NCBI RefSeq assembly: GCF_002102255.1
Contig: NZ_LQPH01000081.1
Span: forward strand, 83,336-147,335
Direction of reading: 5' to 3'
Source: Mycobacterium nebraskense
GTDB lineage: Bacteria > Actinomycetota > Actinomycetes > Mycobacteriales > Mycobacteriaceae
DNA length: 64,000 nucleotides
This document shows, in pieces, positions 49,111-57,413 of the stretch. Positions within the stretch are counted from its first letter, which is position 1. Every line of letters begins with the position of its first letter. Under the pieces are notes generated by a model. The model searched no databases. It was not told the DNA's origin and saw only the letters and a list, made by a program, of their open reading frames with translations. The translations under genes were made by a program, and so were the position numbers.

Positions 49111-51255
49111 ATGGCAGAGAACACCATTCAGTGGGATAAGGATGCGGACGGTATCGTCACGCTGACCCTTGACGACCCCACCGGGTCGGCCAACGTGATG
49201 AACGACCACTACCGCGAGTCGATCCACAACGCCGTCGAACGTCTTGTGGCCGAGAAGGATTCGATCACCGGTGTGGTAATCACCAGCGCGAAGAAGACCT
49301 TCTTCGCCGGTGGCGACCTGAAGGCGATGATCAACATCGGACCGGAGCACGCCGGCGACGCCTTCTCGTTGGTCGAGAACTCCAAGCGTGACCTGCGGGC
49401 CCTGGAAACCCTCGGCAAGCCGGTCGTGGCCGCCATCAACGGTGCTGCGCTCGGTGGTGGCCTGGAGATCACTCTGGCCTGTCACCACCGGATCATCGCC
49501 GACGTGCCGGGCGCGGTCGTCGGCTTCCCCGAGGTGACGCTGGGCCTGCTGCCCGGCGCCGGCGGTGTTGCCCGCAGTGTGCGGATGTTTGGCATCCAGA
49601 AGGCCTTCATGGAGGTACTGAGCCAGGGGACGCGGTTCAAGCCGGGCAAGGCCAAGGAGGTCGGTCTGGTCGACGAGGTGCTGCCGACAGTCGAGGAGCT
49701 GGTGCCCGCCGCCAAGGCGTGGATCAAGGCCAACCCCGACTCGCACACCCAGCCGTGGGATGCCAAGGGCTACAAGATGCCTGGCGGCACCCCGTCCAGC
49801 CCCGGGCTGGCCGGCATCCTGCCGTCCTTCCCCGCGCTGCTGCGCAAGCAGCTCAAGGGTGCGCCGATGCCGGCGCCGCGGGCCATCCTGGACGCAGCCG
49901 TCGAGGGTGCGCAGGTCGACTTCGACACGGCCAGCCGCATCGAGAGCCGCTACTTCACGTCTCTGGTCACCGGCCAGGTCGCCAAGAACATGATCCAGGC
50001 GTTCTTCTTCGACCTGCAGCACATCAACGGCGGCGGCTCGCGCCCCGACGGCATCGAGCCGGTCAAGATCAACAAGATCGGTGTGCTCGGCGCGGGCATG
50101 ATGGGCGCCGGCATCGCGTACGTATCGGCGAAGGCCGGCTTCGACGTGGTGCTCAAGGACGTCAGTATCGAGGCCGCGGAGAAGGGCAAGAACTACTCGG
50201 AAAAGCTTGAAGCCAAGGCACTTCAGCGGGGCAAGACCACCGAGGAGAAGAGCAAGGCGCTGCTGGACCGCATCACGCCGTCCGCCGATCCCGCCGACTT
50301 CAAGGGCGTCGACTTCGTAATCGAGGCGGTGTTCGAGAACCAGGAACTCAAGCACAAGGTGTTCCAGGAGATCGAGGACATCGTCGAGCCGAACGCGCTG
50401 CTGGGCTCCAACACCTCGACGCTGCCGATCACCGGTCTGGCGACCGGCGTCAAGCGGCAGGAGGACTTCATCGGGATCCACTTCTTCTCACCGGTCGACA
50501 AGATGCCGCTGGTCGAAATCATCAAGGGCGAGAAGACTTCTGACGAGGCGCTGGCCCGTGTATTCGACTACACGCTGGCCATCGGCAAGACCCCGATCGT
50601 CGTCAACGACAGCCGCGGCTTCTTCACCAGCCGCGTCATCGGCACCTTCGTCAACGAGGCCCTGGCGATGCTCGGCGAGGGCGTGGAACCCGCCAGCATC
50701 GAGCACGCCGGCTCGCAGGCCGGCTACCCGGCGCCGCCGCTGCAGCTGTCCGACGAGCTCAACCTCGAGCTGATGCACAAGATCGCGGCCGCCACCCGTA
50801 AGGGTGTCGAGGACGCGGGCGGCACCTACGAGCCGCACCCCGCGGAGGCGGTCGTGGAGAAGATGATCGAGATCGGCCGCCCGTCGCGGCTGAAGGGCGC
50901 CGGCTTCTACGAGTACGTCGACGGCAAGCGCACCGGGCTGTGGCCCGGCCTGCGCGAGACGTTCAAGTCCGGTTCGTCGCAGCCGCCGCTGCAGGACATG
51001 ATCGACCGGATGCTGTTCGCCGAGGCGCTGGAAACCCAGAAGTGCCTTGACGAGGGCGTGTTGACGTCGACCGCCGACGCCAACATCGGGTCGATCATGG
51101 GCATCGGCTTCCCGCCGTACACCGGTGGTAGCGCGCAGTTCATCGTCGGCTACGAGGGTGCGGGCGGTACGGGCAAGGAAGCCTTCGTGGCCCGGGCGCG
51201 TGAGCTGGCCGCCAAGTACGGCGACCGTTTCCTGCCGCCAGACTCGCTGACGTAG
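49111..51255 (+). CDS. fadB: 3-hydroxyacyl-CoA dehydrogenase/enoyl-CoA hydratase (FadB, Rv0860), alpha subunit of trifunctional enzyme
   Basis: A 714-residue bifunctional enzyme. The N-terminal crotonase domain has FFAGGDLKAMI and NGAALGGGLEITLACHHRI, with the catalytic glutamates in FPEVTLGLLPGAGGV. The dehydrogenase domain starts near residue 325 with GVLGAGMMGAGIAYVSAKAG. The catalytic His-Glu pair includes GIHFFSPVDKMPLVEII. The C-terminal domain repeats the dehydrogenase dimer fold. It performs hydration and NAD-dependent oxidation of fatty acyl-CoA. It sits 4 bp after fadA and is followed by a strong terminator. Confidence 0.96.
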   Translation: MAENTIQWDKDADGIVTLTLDDPTGSANVMNDHYRESIHNAVERLVAEKDSITGVVITSAKKTFFAGGDLKAMINIGPEHAGDAFSLVENSKRDLRALETLGKPVVAAINGAALGGGLEITLACHHRIIADVPGAVVGFPEVTLGLLPGAGGVARSVRMFGIQKAFMEVLSQGTRFKPGKAKEVGLVDEVLPTVEELVPAAKAWIKANPDSHTQPWDAKGYKMPGGTPSSPGLAGILPSFPALLRKQLKGAPMPAPRAILDAAVEGAQVDFDTASRIESRYFTSLVTGQVAKNMIQAFFFDLQHINGGGSRPDGIEPVKINKIGVLGAGMMGAGIAYVSAKAGFDVVLKDVSIEAAEKGKNYSEKLEAKALQRGKTTEEKSKALLDRITPSADPADFKGVDFVIEAVFENQELKHKVFQEIEDIVEPNALLGSNTSTLPITGLATGVKRQEDFIGIHFFSPVDKMPLVEIIKGEKTSDEALARVFDYTLAIGKTPIVVNDSRGFFTSRVIGTFVNEALAMLGEGVEPASIEHAGSQAGYPAPPLQLSDELNLELMHKIAAATRKGVEDAGGTYEPHPAEAVVEKMIEIGRPSRLKGAGFYEYVDGKRTGLWPGLRETFKSGSSQPPLQDMIDRMLFAEALETQKCLDEGVLTSTADANIGSIMGIGFPPYTGGSAQFIVGYEGAGGTGKEAFVARARELAAKYGDRFLPPDSLT

Positions 51256-51265
51256 TTTCCTCAAT

Positions 51266-51304
51266 CGCAAAGCCCCCAAAACGGTTGTTTTGGGGGCTTT
51301 TGCG
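51266..51304 (+). terminator. Strong hairpin terminator after fadB
   Basis: GCAAAGCCCCCAAAAC and GTTTTGGGGGCTTTTGC pair around a GGTT loop, a stem of about 16 bp with one bulged base. The descending arm includes a TTTT run. It separates fadAB from the convergent methyltransferase and probably works in both directions. Confidence 0.85.
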
Positions 51305-51329
51305 TGGGCTGCGAGGGGTGCGCTACGCG

Positions 51330-51938
51330 TTATGTGTCGCGCCGTTGGAACAGGTAGTACCACGCCGGTGTCGTCTCGGCGCGATCCAGCTCGCGTTCTG
51401 CGCCGGCCGACAGCAACGTCCAGGTGGACGCGAAGCGTCGTTCCATCTCGGCGCGGCTGACACCTCGAACTCCGATGCGGCCGTCGGGTACGAACGCGAC
51501 GATGAGCAGCCGCGCGTCGGGGGCCGCGACGGCGGTGATCTCCCGGACGTAGGCGTCGCGATCGTCGTCGCTCATGTTATGCATGCAGCCGTTGTCGACG
51601 ATCAACTCGAAGTTCGCGCCGATCCCAGTCCGGCTCAACTGCGTGACGTCGGCCTGGACGAAGTTCACCACAGCGCCGGCGGCCCCGGCCTTGGCGCGGG
51701 CCCGGTCGAGGGGCTTGGCCACGAAGTCGACCGCGGTGACGTTCCAACCGTGATGGGCGAGATAGATCGAGCAGTCACCGGTACCGCACCCGACTTCGAG
51801 GGCCGAGCCCGCCGGTAGCGCCGGCGTGTCGTCTGTTCCCTCGACCAGATCCCGCACGCTCTGCGCGAGCGGATGACCGTCCCACGGCGTGAAACCGATG
51901 CGGTAGAAGATCCGAAACAGCGTCTGCTTAGAAGCCAT
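51330..51938 (-). CDS. Class I SAM-dependent methyltransferase
   Basis: A 202-residue class I methyltransferase. Motif I is ALEVGCGTGDCSIYLA (about 46-61) for S-adenosylmethionine. VTAVDFVAKPLDRARAKA is the acidic loop, and the active region has ELIVDNGCMHNMSDDDRD. The layout resembles small-molecule or thiopurine-like methyltransferases. It lies at the left edge of a block that I do not recall between fadB and ercc3 in M. tuberculosis. It may be regulated alone, with a 37-bp gap to the next gene on the same strand. Confidence 0.87.
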   Translation of the reverse strand: MASKQTLFRIFYRIGFTPWDGHPLAQSVRDLVEGTDDTPALPAGSALEVGCGTGDCSIYLAHHGWNVTAVDFVAKPLDRARAKAGAAGAVVNFVQADVTQLSRTGIGANFELIVDNGCMHNMSDDDRDAYVREITAVAAPDARLLIVAFVPDGRIGVRGVSRAEMERRFASTWTLLSAGAERELDRAETTPAWYYLFQRRDT

Positions 51939-51975
51939 AACTCACAGTAGGCCCGATGACCGTGGCCGGTCATCC

Positions 51976-52836
51976 CTACTTGCAGGCGGCGGCGATTCGG
52001 CGCCACTCCTCGCGCGGGAAGACCGTCGGGTCGGCCAGCAGCACCTGGACGCACACGTGGTCGGCGCCGGCCGAACGATGCTCGGCCACCCTGCGCATGA
52101 TCGCATCTTCGTCGCCCCACGCGATGATGGCGTCGAAGAGCCGATCGCTCACCTGCGCCAGATCCTCTTCGGAGAACCCGCTGCGCAGCAGGTTGTTGGC
52201 GTAGTTGGGCAACGCCAAATACGCACGCAGCCAATCCGTTCCGATGCGTCGTGCCTCGTCGGCGCTGTCGGTCAGGATCACCGTCTGCTCCGGCAGCAGC
52301 AGGGGGCCGTCGCCCAAAGTCGAACGGGCGGAGGCGGTGTGGTCGGGGGTGACCAGGTAGGGGTGGGCCCCGCGGGCACGGGTCGCGGCCAGTGCAAGCA
52401 TCTTCGGACCGAGCGCGGCAAGAACCCGTCGCCCGGAGGGTACGGGGCGGGGGGCGGCATCCAACCCGTCCAAGAATGACGCCGTCGCCGCCAGCGGTTT
52501 GCGGTATCGCCCGGGTTGGCCGGCGTCGATCAGCGGTGCGTGGCTGACGCCGATGCCCAGCAGGAAGCGGTCCCCGTGCTCGGCGGTCAGCGTCGCATAG
52601 GAGTCGGCGACGTCGCCGGGCGCATGCATCCACAGGTTGAGGATCCCCGTGGCGATGACGGTCCGCTTGGTCGCGGCGAGTAGGTTGCCGACCGCGTCGA
52701 ACACCGGCCCGCCGACGTCGGGTATCCACAGCGCGGGAAAGCCCAGTTCGTCCAATTCCGCTGCCGCCTCGGCGGATTCGGACGGGTCGCCGTAGCGCAG
52801 TTGACTGCTCCAGATCCCCACACCGGTTAGCTCCAT
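51976..52836 (-). CDS. LLM-class F420-dependent oxidoreductase
   Basis: A 286-residue luciferase-like monooxygenase family protein, of the group in mycobacteria annotated as F420-dependent. It has ELDELGFPALWIPDVGGPVFD, IATGILNLWMH, GDRFLLGIGVSHAPL and a C-terminal AEHRSAGADHVCVQVL. It is shorter than the LLM enzyme at 54332-55321. The ATG is 31 bp downstream of the FAD monooxygenase stop, so the minus-strand genes monooxygenase, oxidoreductase and methyltransferase may form one operon. Confidence 0.89.
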   Translation of the reverse strand: MELTGVGIWSSQLRYGDPSESAEAAAELDELGFPALWIPDVGGPVFDAVGNLLAATKRTVIATGILNLWMHAPGDVADSYATLTAEHGDRFLLGIGVSHAPLIDAGQPGRYRKPLAATASFLDGLDAAPRPVPSGRRVLAALGPKMLALAATRARGAHPYLVTPDHTASARSTLGDGPLLLPEQTVILTDSADEARRIGTDWLRAYLALPNYANNLLRSGFSEEDLAQVSDRLFDAIIAWGDEDAIMRRVAEHRSAGADHVCVQVLLADPTVFPREEWRRIAAACK

Positions 52837-52867
52837 CAGCGATCATTCCTTTCGTGGTGAGAAGCTC

Positions 52868-54079
52868 TCAGGCCTCGACGTCGTCGTAATCGGGTACCGG
52901 CATCGAATCGTGCATCCGGATGCCGTTGGTGTTCAGTTTCGCCAGCGCCCGCGACAGGGAGCCGGGCATCAACGAGACTAGTTGGGCGCCACGGGTCAAC
53001 GCCCACACCCCGACCCGCGAGCCGGGAATGATGCTCTTGGCGGCACCGCGCGCGAAGGCCCGGCTGCGGTGCACCGGTTCGCGCATCTGCAATTCGTAGG
53101 CGGCGAACGCGCGCAGGTGGTCGCCGTCCGCCCGGGCGAGCTCGCCGGCCAGCACGTAGGCGCCGAGCACCGCGAGGCTGGTGCTGCCGCCCACCGCGGG
53201 GCCGGGGCAATATCCCGCGTCGCCGACAAGGGTGACCCGACGGCGCGACCATCTGTCGAGCCGCAGTTGGCTGATCGAATCGAAGTAGAACGCCGGCGTG
53301 CGGTCGATTTCGCCCAGCCAGCCGTCCACCTGGTGGTGCATGTTCGCGAACGCGTCGCGCAAGAGAGCCTTCTGCCGCAACGCATCCCGATGGTCGTAGT
53401 CGAGTTCTCGTTTGGAGCGGAACAGGAAAACGGCGCGCGCGTCGTCCAAGTGCTCGGCGGTGTAGATGGCCGCCAGGCGGCCCACACCGATGTGGCAGGT
53501 CATCTCGCCGCGGCTGGCCAGCGCCTTGGGTGCCGACACCACCGCGAGGTAGCCGCCGAGGAACCGGGTGAGGTTGGCTTCCTCGCCGAAGGTCAGGTGC
53601 CGAACGTTGGAGTGCAGCCCGTCGGCGCCGACGATGACGTCGAACCGGCGGGCAGGGGCACGCTCGAACGTCACCTCGCCGTCATGTTCGATCGCTGTGA
53701 TCGAGTCGCCGAACAGGTACTCGACGTCGTCGCGACCGGCGGCGTAGTAGATCTCGCTGAGGTCGTCGCGCATGATCTCCACGTGCCGGTCCGATGTGGC
53801 GGCGTAGATCTTGGTGAGGTCGATCTCGAAGGGCCGCGTCCGGCCTTCCCGATGCATGGTCATGCGGTTCGTTCCGGTGGCGAGCGCTTCGATCTCGGGC
53901 AGGACTCCCATGCTCGCCGAAATCTCCATCGCGGGACGGAACAGGTCGACGGCGTGGCCGCCGGTTTTACGCAGGATGGGCGCGCGCTCGACGACGGTGA
54001 CGTCGAAGCCATGACGGGTCAACCAGTACGCAAGCACCGGGCCGGCGATGCTGGCGCCGGAGACGAGGACCCGCATCAT
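52868..54079 (-). CDS. FAD-dependent monooxygenase
   Basis: A 403-residue class A flavoprotein monooxygenase. The FAD Rossmann motif VLVSGASIAGPVLAYWLTRHGFDVTVVER is at 4-32 (the GxGxxG here is GASIAG). VIVGADGLHSNVRHLTFG is the DG motif, and RVTLVGDAGYCPGPAVGGSTSLAVLGAYVLA is the GD motif binding FAD ribityl. The family hydroxylates aromatic or cyclic substrates, and TetX-like members modify antibiotics. The start is one of two consecutive ATGs with GGGAGG just upstream. Substrate unknown. Confidence 0.9.
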   Translation of the reverse strand: MMRVLVSGASIAGPVLAYWLTRHGFDVTVVERAPILRKTGGHAVDLFRPAMEISASMGVLPEIEALATGTNRMTMHREGRTRPFEIDLTKIYAATSDRHVEIMRDDLSEIYYAAGRDDVEYLFGDSITAIEHDGEVTFERAPARRFDVIVGADGLHSNVRHLTFGEEANLTRFLGGYLAVVSAPKALASRGEMTCHIGVGRLAAIYTAEHLDDARAVFLFRSKRELDYDHRDALRQKALLRDAFANMHHQVDGWLGEIDRTPAFYFDSISQLRLDRWSRRRVTLVGDAGYCPGPAVGGSTSLAVLGAYVLAGELARADGDHLRAFAAYELQMREPVHRSRAFARGAAKSIIPGSRVGVWALTRGAQLVSLMPGSLSRALAKLNTNGIRMHDSMPVPDYDDVEA

Positions 54080-54317
54080 GACCTCCCGTGCTTACTCGAC
54101 GTTCGGTAAAGCCTAACGAGGCGGCGGCGCTCGACGCGCTCGGCGTCTAAGGAGGTGCCCGGCGACGCGGAAAGGGTTGTGGCGCTTATGCTCTGGTCAT
54201 GCGGCGCCTTGGTCCAGGGGATTCTGCGTGAAGATGGCACCGGAGGTCTGGCCCTGGTCATGGCAAACGGGGCAATGGCCGACGGGCCGGATGCGACCGC
54301 GGTGAGCCCTTTCGGGC

Positions 54318-54331
54318 TAAAGTCCGTTGCT
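54318..54331 (+). promoter_or_regulatory. Leaderless promoter -10 element (TAAAGT)
   Basis: TAAAGT (54318-54323) is followed by eight bases and ATG 54332. There is no Shine-Dalgarno. It argues for the shorter form of the LLM gene and against the in-frame extension to 54155. Confidence 0.5.
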
Positions 54332-55321
54332 ATGCGCTTCGGTCTCTTCATCCCGCAAGGCTGGCGAATGGATCTGGTCGACATCGAACCGGATAAGCAC
54401 TGGGCGGTGATGCGCGACCTGGCCACCTACGCCGACAACAGCGCCTGGGACTCGCTGTGGGTCTACGACCACTTCCACACCGTCCCGGTGCCGACCGGTG
54501 AAGCCACGCACGAGGCGTGGACGTTGATGGCCGCCTACGGGGCGGTCACGTCGCGGATCAAACTTGGCCAGATGTGCACCGCGATGAGCTACCGCAATCC
54601 GGTGTACCTGGCCAAGGTCGCGGCGACCGCCGACGTCATCTCGGGTGGGCGGATCCAGATGGGCATCGGCGGTGGCTGGTACGAACACGAGTGGCGCGCT
54701 TACGGTTACGGATTCCCGTCGGCAGGCGTGCGACTGGCCCGGCTGGACGAGGGCGTGCAGATCATGCGTGATGCGTGGCGCGACGGCAGGGTCAGCTTCG
54801 ACGGCAAACACTACCAGGTCGACGGCGCTATCGTTTCCCCTAAGCCCGTGCAGGACAACGGGATTCCGCTGTGGATTGCCGGCGATGGTGAGAAGGTGAC
54901 CTTACGCATTGCCGCGAAATACGCCCAGTACACCAACTTCACCCCGGAACCCCAAGCCTTCGCGCACAAGTCGGAAGTGCTGGCCCAGCACTGTCAGCGG
55001 CTGGGCACCGACTTCGATGCCATCGTGCGTTCGGCCAACTTCAACGCCGTCGTCGGAACCTCGGACGCCGACGTCAAGGACCGGCTACAGCGCGTCCGCG
55101 ACCGGGTCGTCCGCTACGTGCCCGAGGCGGCCGCCGATGCGATGCTCGCCGCGGGCAGCGGACCGGACTCGGCGACGGGCACACCGGAACAGGTGATCGA
55201 GCGGATCGCCAGGCTCCGCGACCTCGGCTGCGAATACGCCATCTGCTATTTCCCGGAGGCCGCGTACGACCGCTCCGGCATCGAGCTGTTCGAGCGCGAG
55301 GTGATTCCCGCGCTGAGCTAG
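54332..55321 (+). CDS. LLM-class F420-dependent oxidoreductase
   Basis: A 329-residue luciferase-like enzyme beginning RFGLFIPQGWRMDLVDI. It has LWVYDHFHTVPVPTGEATHEAWTLMAAYGAVTSRIKLGQMCTAMSYRNPVYLAKVAATADVISGGR, a typical F420-LLM core, and GIGGGWYEHEWRAYGY. The partner of such enzymes is reduced F420. It converges with a small barrel protein gene. The frame is open upstream to 54155, but the leaderless promoter and family likeness favour this start. Confidence 0.89.
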   Translation: MRFGLFIPQGWRMDLVDIEPDKHWAVMRDLATYADNSAWDSLWVYDHFHTVPVPTGEATHEAWTLMAAYGAVTSRIKLGQMCTAMSYRNPVYLAKVAATADVISGGRIQMGIGGGWYEHEWRAYGYGFPSAGVRLARLDEGVQIMRDAWRDGRVSFDGKHYQVDGAIVSPKPVQDNGIPLWIAGDGEKVTLRIAAKYAQYTNFTPEPQAFAHKSEVLAQHCQRLGTDFDAIVRSANFNAVVGTSDADVKDRLQRVRDRVVRYVPEAAADAMLAAGSGPDSATGTPEQVIERIARLRDLGCEYAICYFPEAAYDRSGIELFEREVIPALS

Positions 55322-55324
55322 CCG

Positions 55325-55618
55325 TCAGATGTCGGAGGTGACGTACCTCTTCTTGGCGGGAGGCTCGGCCAGCAGCGGTGGCAACTCGGTCAGCCGGCCT
55401 TCGCCGGCACGAAACGTGCGGTAGGCCTCGTCGTGCTCGACCGTGTCCCATAGTTCGTAGATCAGCCAGTGGGCCTCGTCGTCCTCGTCGACGAGCACGT
55501 CGGTACCCAGGTTTCCGGCAAAGGCCCGGGTGTCTTGTAACGCCCGGCCCATGATGTCGCGGGCCTGCGGCACCGCGTCGGGCTTGAACTTCAGTTCGAG
55601 TATCACCGTGACTGGCAT
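55325..55618 (-). CDS. Antibiotic biosynthesis monooxygenase-like (dimeric alpha/beta barrel) protein
   Basis: A 97-residue ferredoxin-fold barrel protein. PVTVILELKFKPDAVPQARDIMGRALQDTRAFAGNLGTDVLVDEDDEAHWLIYELWDTVEHDEAY is the ABM pattern of small oxygenases and of structural homologues with no known activity. It may act on the substrate of the neighbouring LLM enzymes. The ATG has AGGAG nine bases upstream. Frame extension to 55954 overlaps the OB-fold gene and is rejected. Confidence 0.83.
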   Translation of the reverse strand: MPVTVILELKFKPDAVPQARDIMGRALQDTRAFAGNLGTDVLVDEDDEAHWLIYELWDTVEHDEAYRTFRAGEGRLTELPPLLAEPPAKKRYVTSDI

Positions 55619-55769
55619 AGTCGTCTCCTCGGTTGCGACGGCGATCTCAAGATATCTGCCGTCGGCCATCAAGAAAGAGAATGCGGTTTCCACTTTTCGG
55701 AAAGCTGTTATACGGTTCAGTGAGCAACATTCTGTTGGCGCACCGTGGACGCTTCTGGAGGATCCCCCG

Positions 55770-56186
55770 ATGCAAAAAGCACTCGCCCCCGAGATCTCTA
55801 CCTGGCCCGATGAGAGCCCACAGCTGATCGGCAGTCGCTGCGGCAGCTGCGGCGCCACTACGTTCCCGGTGCAGCAGTGGTGTCCGCGCTGCAGCGTCGG
55901 CGAGATGACCGACGTGTTGCTGCCGCGCCGCGGAACCCTCGTCGCCTGGACCACTCAGGGCTTCCCGCCCGGGGCTCCGTACGCCGGCCCGGCCGGCAAG
56001 GACTTCGTCCCGTTCGGGGTGGGGCTGGTCCAGCTCGACGACGTGATCCGAGTCGAGGGGCGGTTGACCGAGAACGACCCGGCCAAGCTGCAGTTCGGGC
56101 AGGAGGTCGAGCTCACCATGGTCCCGCTCACCACCGACGAAGAGGGCACCGAAATCATGACGTTCGCTTTCCAGCCGGTCGCATAA
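55770..56186 (+). CDS. Zn-ribbon/OB-fold (DUF35 type) protein
   Basis: A 138-residue protein with a rubredoxin-like zinc ribbon (C24, C27, C38, C41 in RCGSCG and WCPRCS) and a C-terminal OB fold, the architecture of ChsH2 C-terminal and Ltp2-partner DUF35 proteins. These bind acyl-CoA substrates and pair with thiolase-fold enzymes. The ATG has CTGGAGG upstream. The next gene, 10 bp downstream, encodes a thiolase-fold protein, so the two almost certainly form a complex. Substrate unknown. Confidence 0.9.
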   Translation: MQKALAPEISTWPDESPQLIGSRCGSCGATTFPVQQWCPRCSVGEMTDVLLPRRGTLVAWTTQGFPPGAPYAGPAGKDFVPFGVGLVQLDDVIRVEGRLTENDPAKLQFGQEVELTMVPLTTDEEGTEIMTFAFQPVA

Positions 56187-56196
56187 GGAGACTGAG

Positions 56197-57342
56197 ATGA
56201 CCAACGATGTCGCCATCATCGGCGTCGGCCTGCATCCGTTCGGCCGGTTCGAAAAGACAGCGATGCAGATGGGCGCCGAGGCTATCCAGTCGGCACTGAA
56301 GGACGCCGGTGTCCAGTGGAAGGACATCCAGTTCGGTTTCGGCGGTAGCCACGAGGTGTCCAACCCCGACGCGGTGACCCGACTGGTCGGGCTGACCGGT
56401 ATCACCTTCACCAACGTCTTCAACGCCTGTGCCACCGCGGCCAGCGCCATCCAGCAGACCGCCGACACGATCCGGTTGGGCAAGTACGACATCGGCATCG
56501 CCATCGGCCTGGACAAACACCCGCGCGGCGCGTTCACCGACGACCCCGCCAAGCTCGCGCTGCCGCAGTGGTACGCGCAGAACGGCCAGTTCGTTACCAC
56601 CAAGTTCTTCGGGATGAAGGCCAACAAATACCTGCACGACCACAACATCTCGCAGGCCACCTTGGCCAAGGTGGCGGCTAAGAACTTCCGCAACGGTGCG
56701 CTGAACCCGAATGCGTTCCGCCGCAAGCCGATTTCCGAGGAAGAGATCCTCAATTCCGCCGTGCTCAACTACCCGCTGACGCAGTACATGTTCTGCGCGC
56801 CCGACGAGGGCGCCGCAGCGGTGATCATGTGCCGGGCCGACATGGCGCACAAGTACACCGACAAGCCGGTCTATGTGCGAGCCTGCGAGATCCGCACCCG
56901 CCGCTACGGCGCCTACGAAGTGCATGCCACCTTCGCGCCGCTCGACGAGGACGTCTCCCCGACGGTGTACGCGTCCAAAGCGGCCTACGAGGCGGCCGGC
57001 ATTGGTCCCGAGGACGTCGACGTCGCCCAACTTCAGGACACCGACGCGGGCAACGAGGTCATCCACATGGCCGAGACCGGTCTGTGCGCCGACGGCGAGC
57101 AGGAGAAGCTGCTGGCCGACAGCGCCACCGAGATCCACGGCTCGATGCCGGTCAACACCGACGGCGGGTTGATCGCCAACGGCGAGCCGATCGGCGCGTC
57201 GGGGCTCCGGCAGATGCACGAACTGGTTCGTCAGCTACGCGGCGAGGCGGGCGAGCGTCAGGTGCCCGGCAACCCGCGCGTCGGCCTGGCCCAGGTTTAC
57301 GGCGCGCCGGGCACCGCGTCGGCGACCATCCTGTCGCTCTAG
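56197..57342 (+). CDS. Thiolase-fold lipid-transfer-like protein (non-canonical catalytic residues)
   Basis: A 381-residue thiolase-superfamily protein of the SCP2/Ltp type. The nucleophile Cys78 is kept (NACATAASA). The usual GHP histidine motif reads NGEPIGASG (Glu330 in place of His), and the region that in SCP2 thiolases carries H-D-x-F reads LQDTDAG. So two of the catalytic histidines of thiolases are missing. With the DUF35 partner upstream the closest model is the Ltp2/ChsH2 retro-aldolase, but other acyl-CoA chemistry is possible. The ATG has AAGGAGA upstream. Confidence 0.88.
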   Translation: MTNDVAIIGVGLHPFGRFEKTAMQMGAEAIQSALKDAGVQWKDIQFGFGGSHEVSNPDAVTRLVGLTGITFTNVFNACATAASAIQQTADTIRLGKYDIGIAIGLDKHPRGAFTDDPAKLALPQWYAQNGQFVTTKFFGMKANKYLHDHNISQATLAKVAAKNFRNGALNPNAFRRKPISEEEILNSAVLNYPLTQYMFCAPDEGAAAVIMCRADMAHKYTDKPVYVRACEIRTRRYGAYEVHATFAPLDEDVSPTVYASKAAYEAAGIGPEDVDVAQLQDTDAGNEVIHMAETGLCADGEQEKLLADSATEIHGSMPVNTDGGLIANGEPIGASGLRQMHELVRQLRGEAGERQVPGNPRVGLAQVYGAPGTASATILSL

Positions 57343-57346
57343 TTAG

Positions 57347-57408
57347 CGCGAGCAGACGCAGAATCGCACTCACGCAAGGCGTTTCGTGCGATTTTGCGTC
57401 TGCTCGCG
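57347..57408. repeat. Long inverted repeat between convergent genes (likely bidirectional terminator)
   Basis: Two 23-base arms, 57347-57369 and 57386-57408, pair with one mismatch around a 16-base loop. The arm begins CGCGAGCAGACGCAGAATCG. It sits exactly between the thiolase stop (57342) and the ercc3 stop (57414). I have seen similar GAGCAGACGCAAAATCGC sequences in mycobacterial intergenic regions, so it may be a dispersed palindromic repeat; I cannot confirm copy number here. Confidence 0.78.
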
Positions 57409-57413
57409 GCAAA

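Noticed and set aside
47085..49127. 680-codon minus-strand frame across dapC and fadA
   Set aside because: Spans an intergenic region and two well-supported genes; antisense shadow.
49090..50481. 463-codon minus-strand frame across fadB
   Set aside because: Antisense shadow of a conserved bifunctional enzyme.
54155..54331. Upstream in-frame extension of the LLM oxidoreductase
   Set aside because: The added residues have no family likeness, and a leaderless -10 element lies right before ATG 54332.
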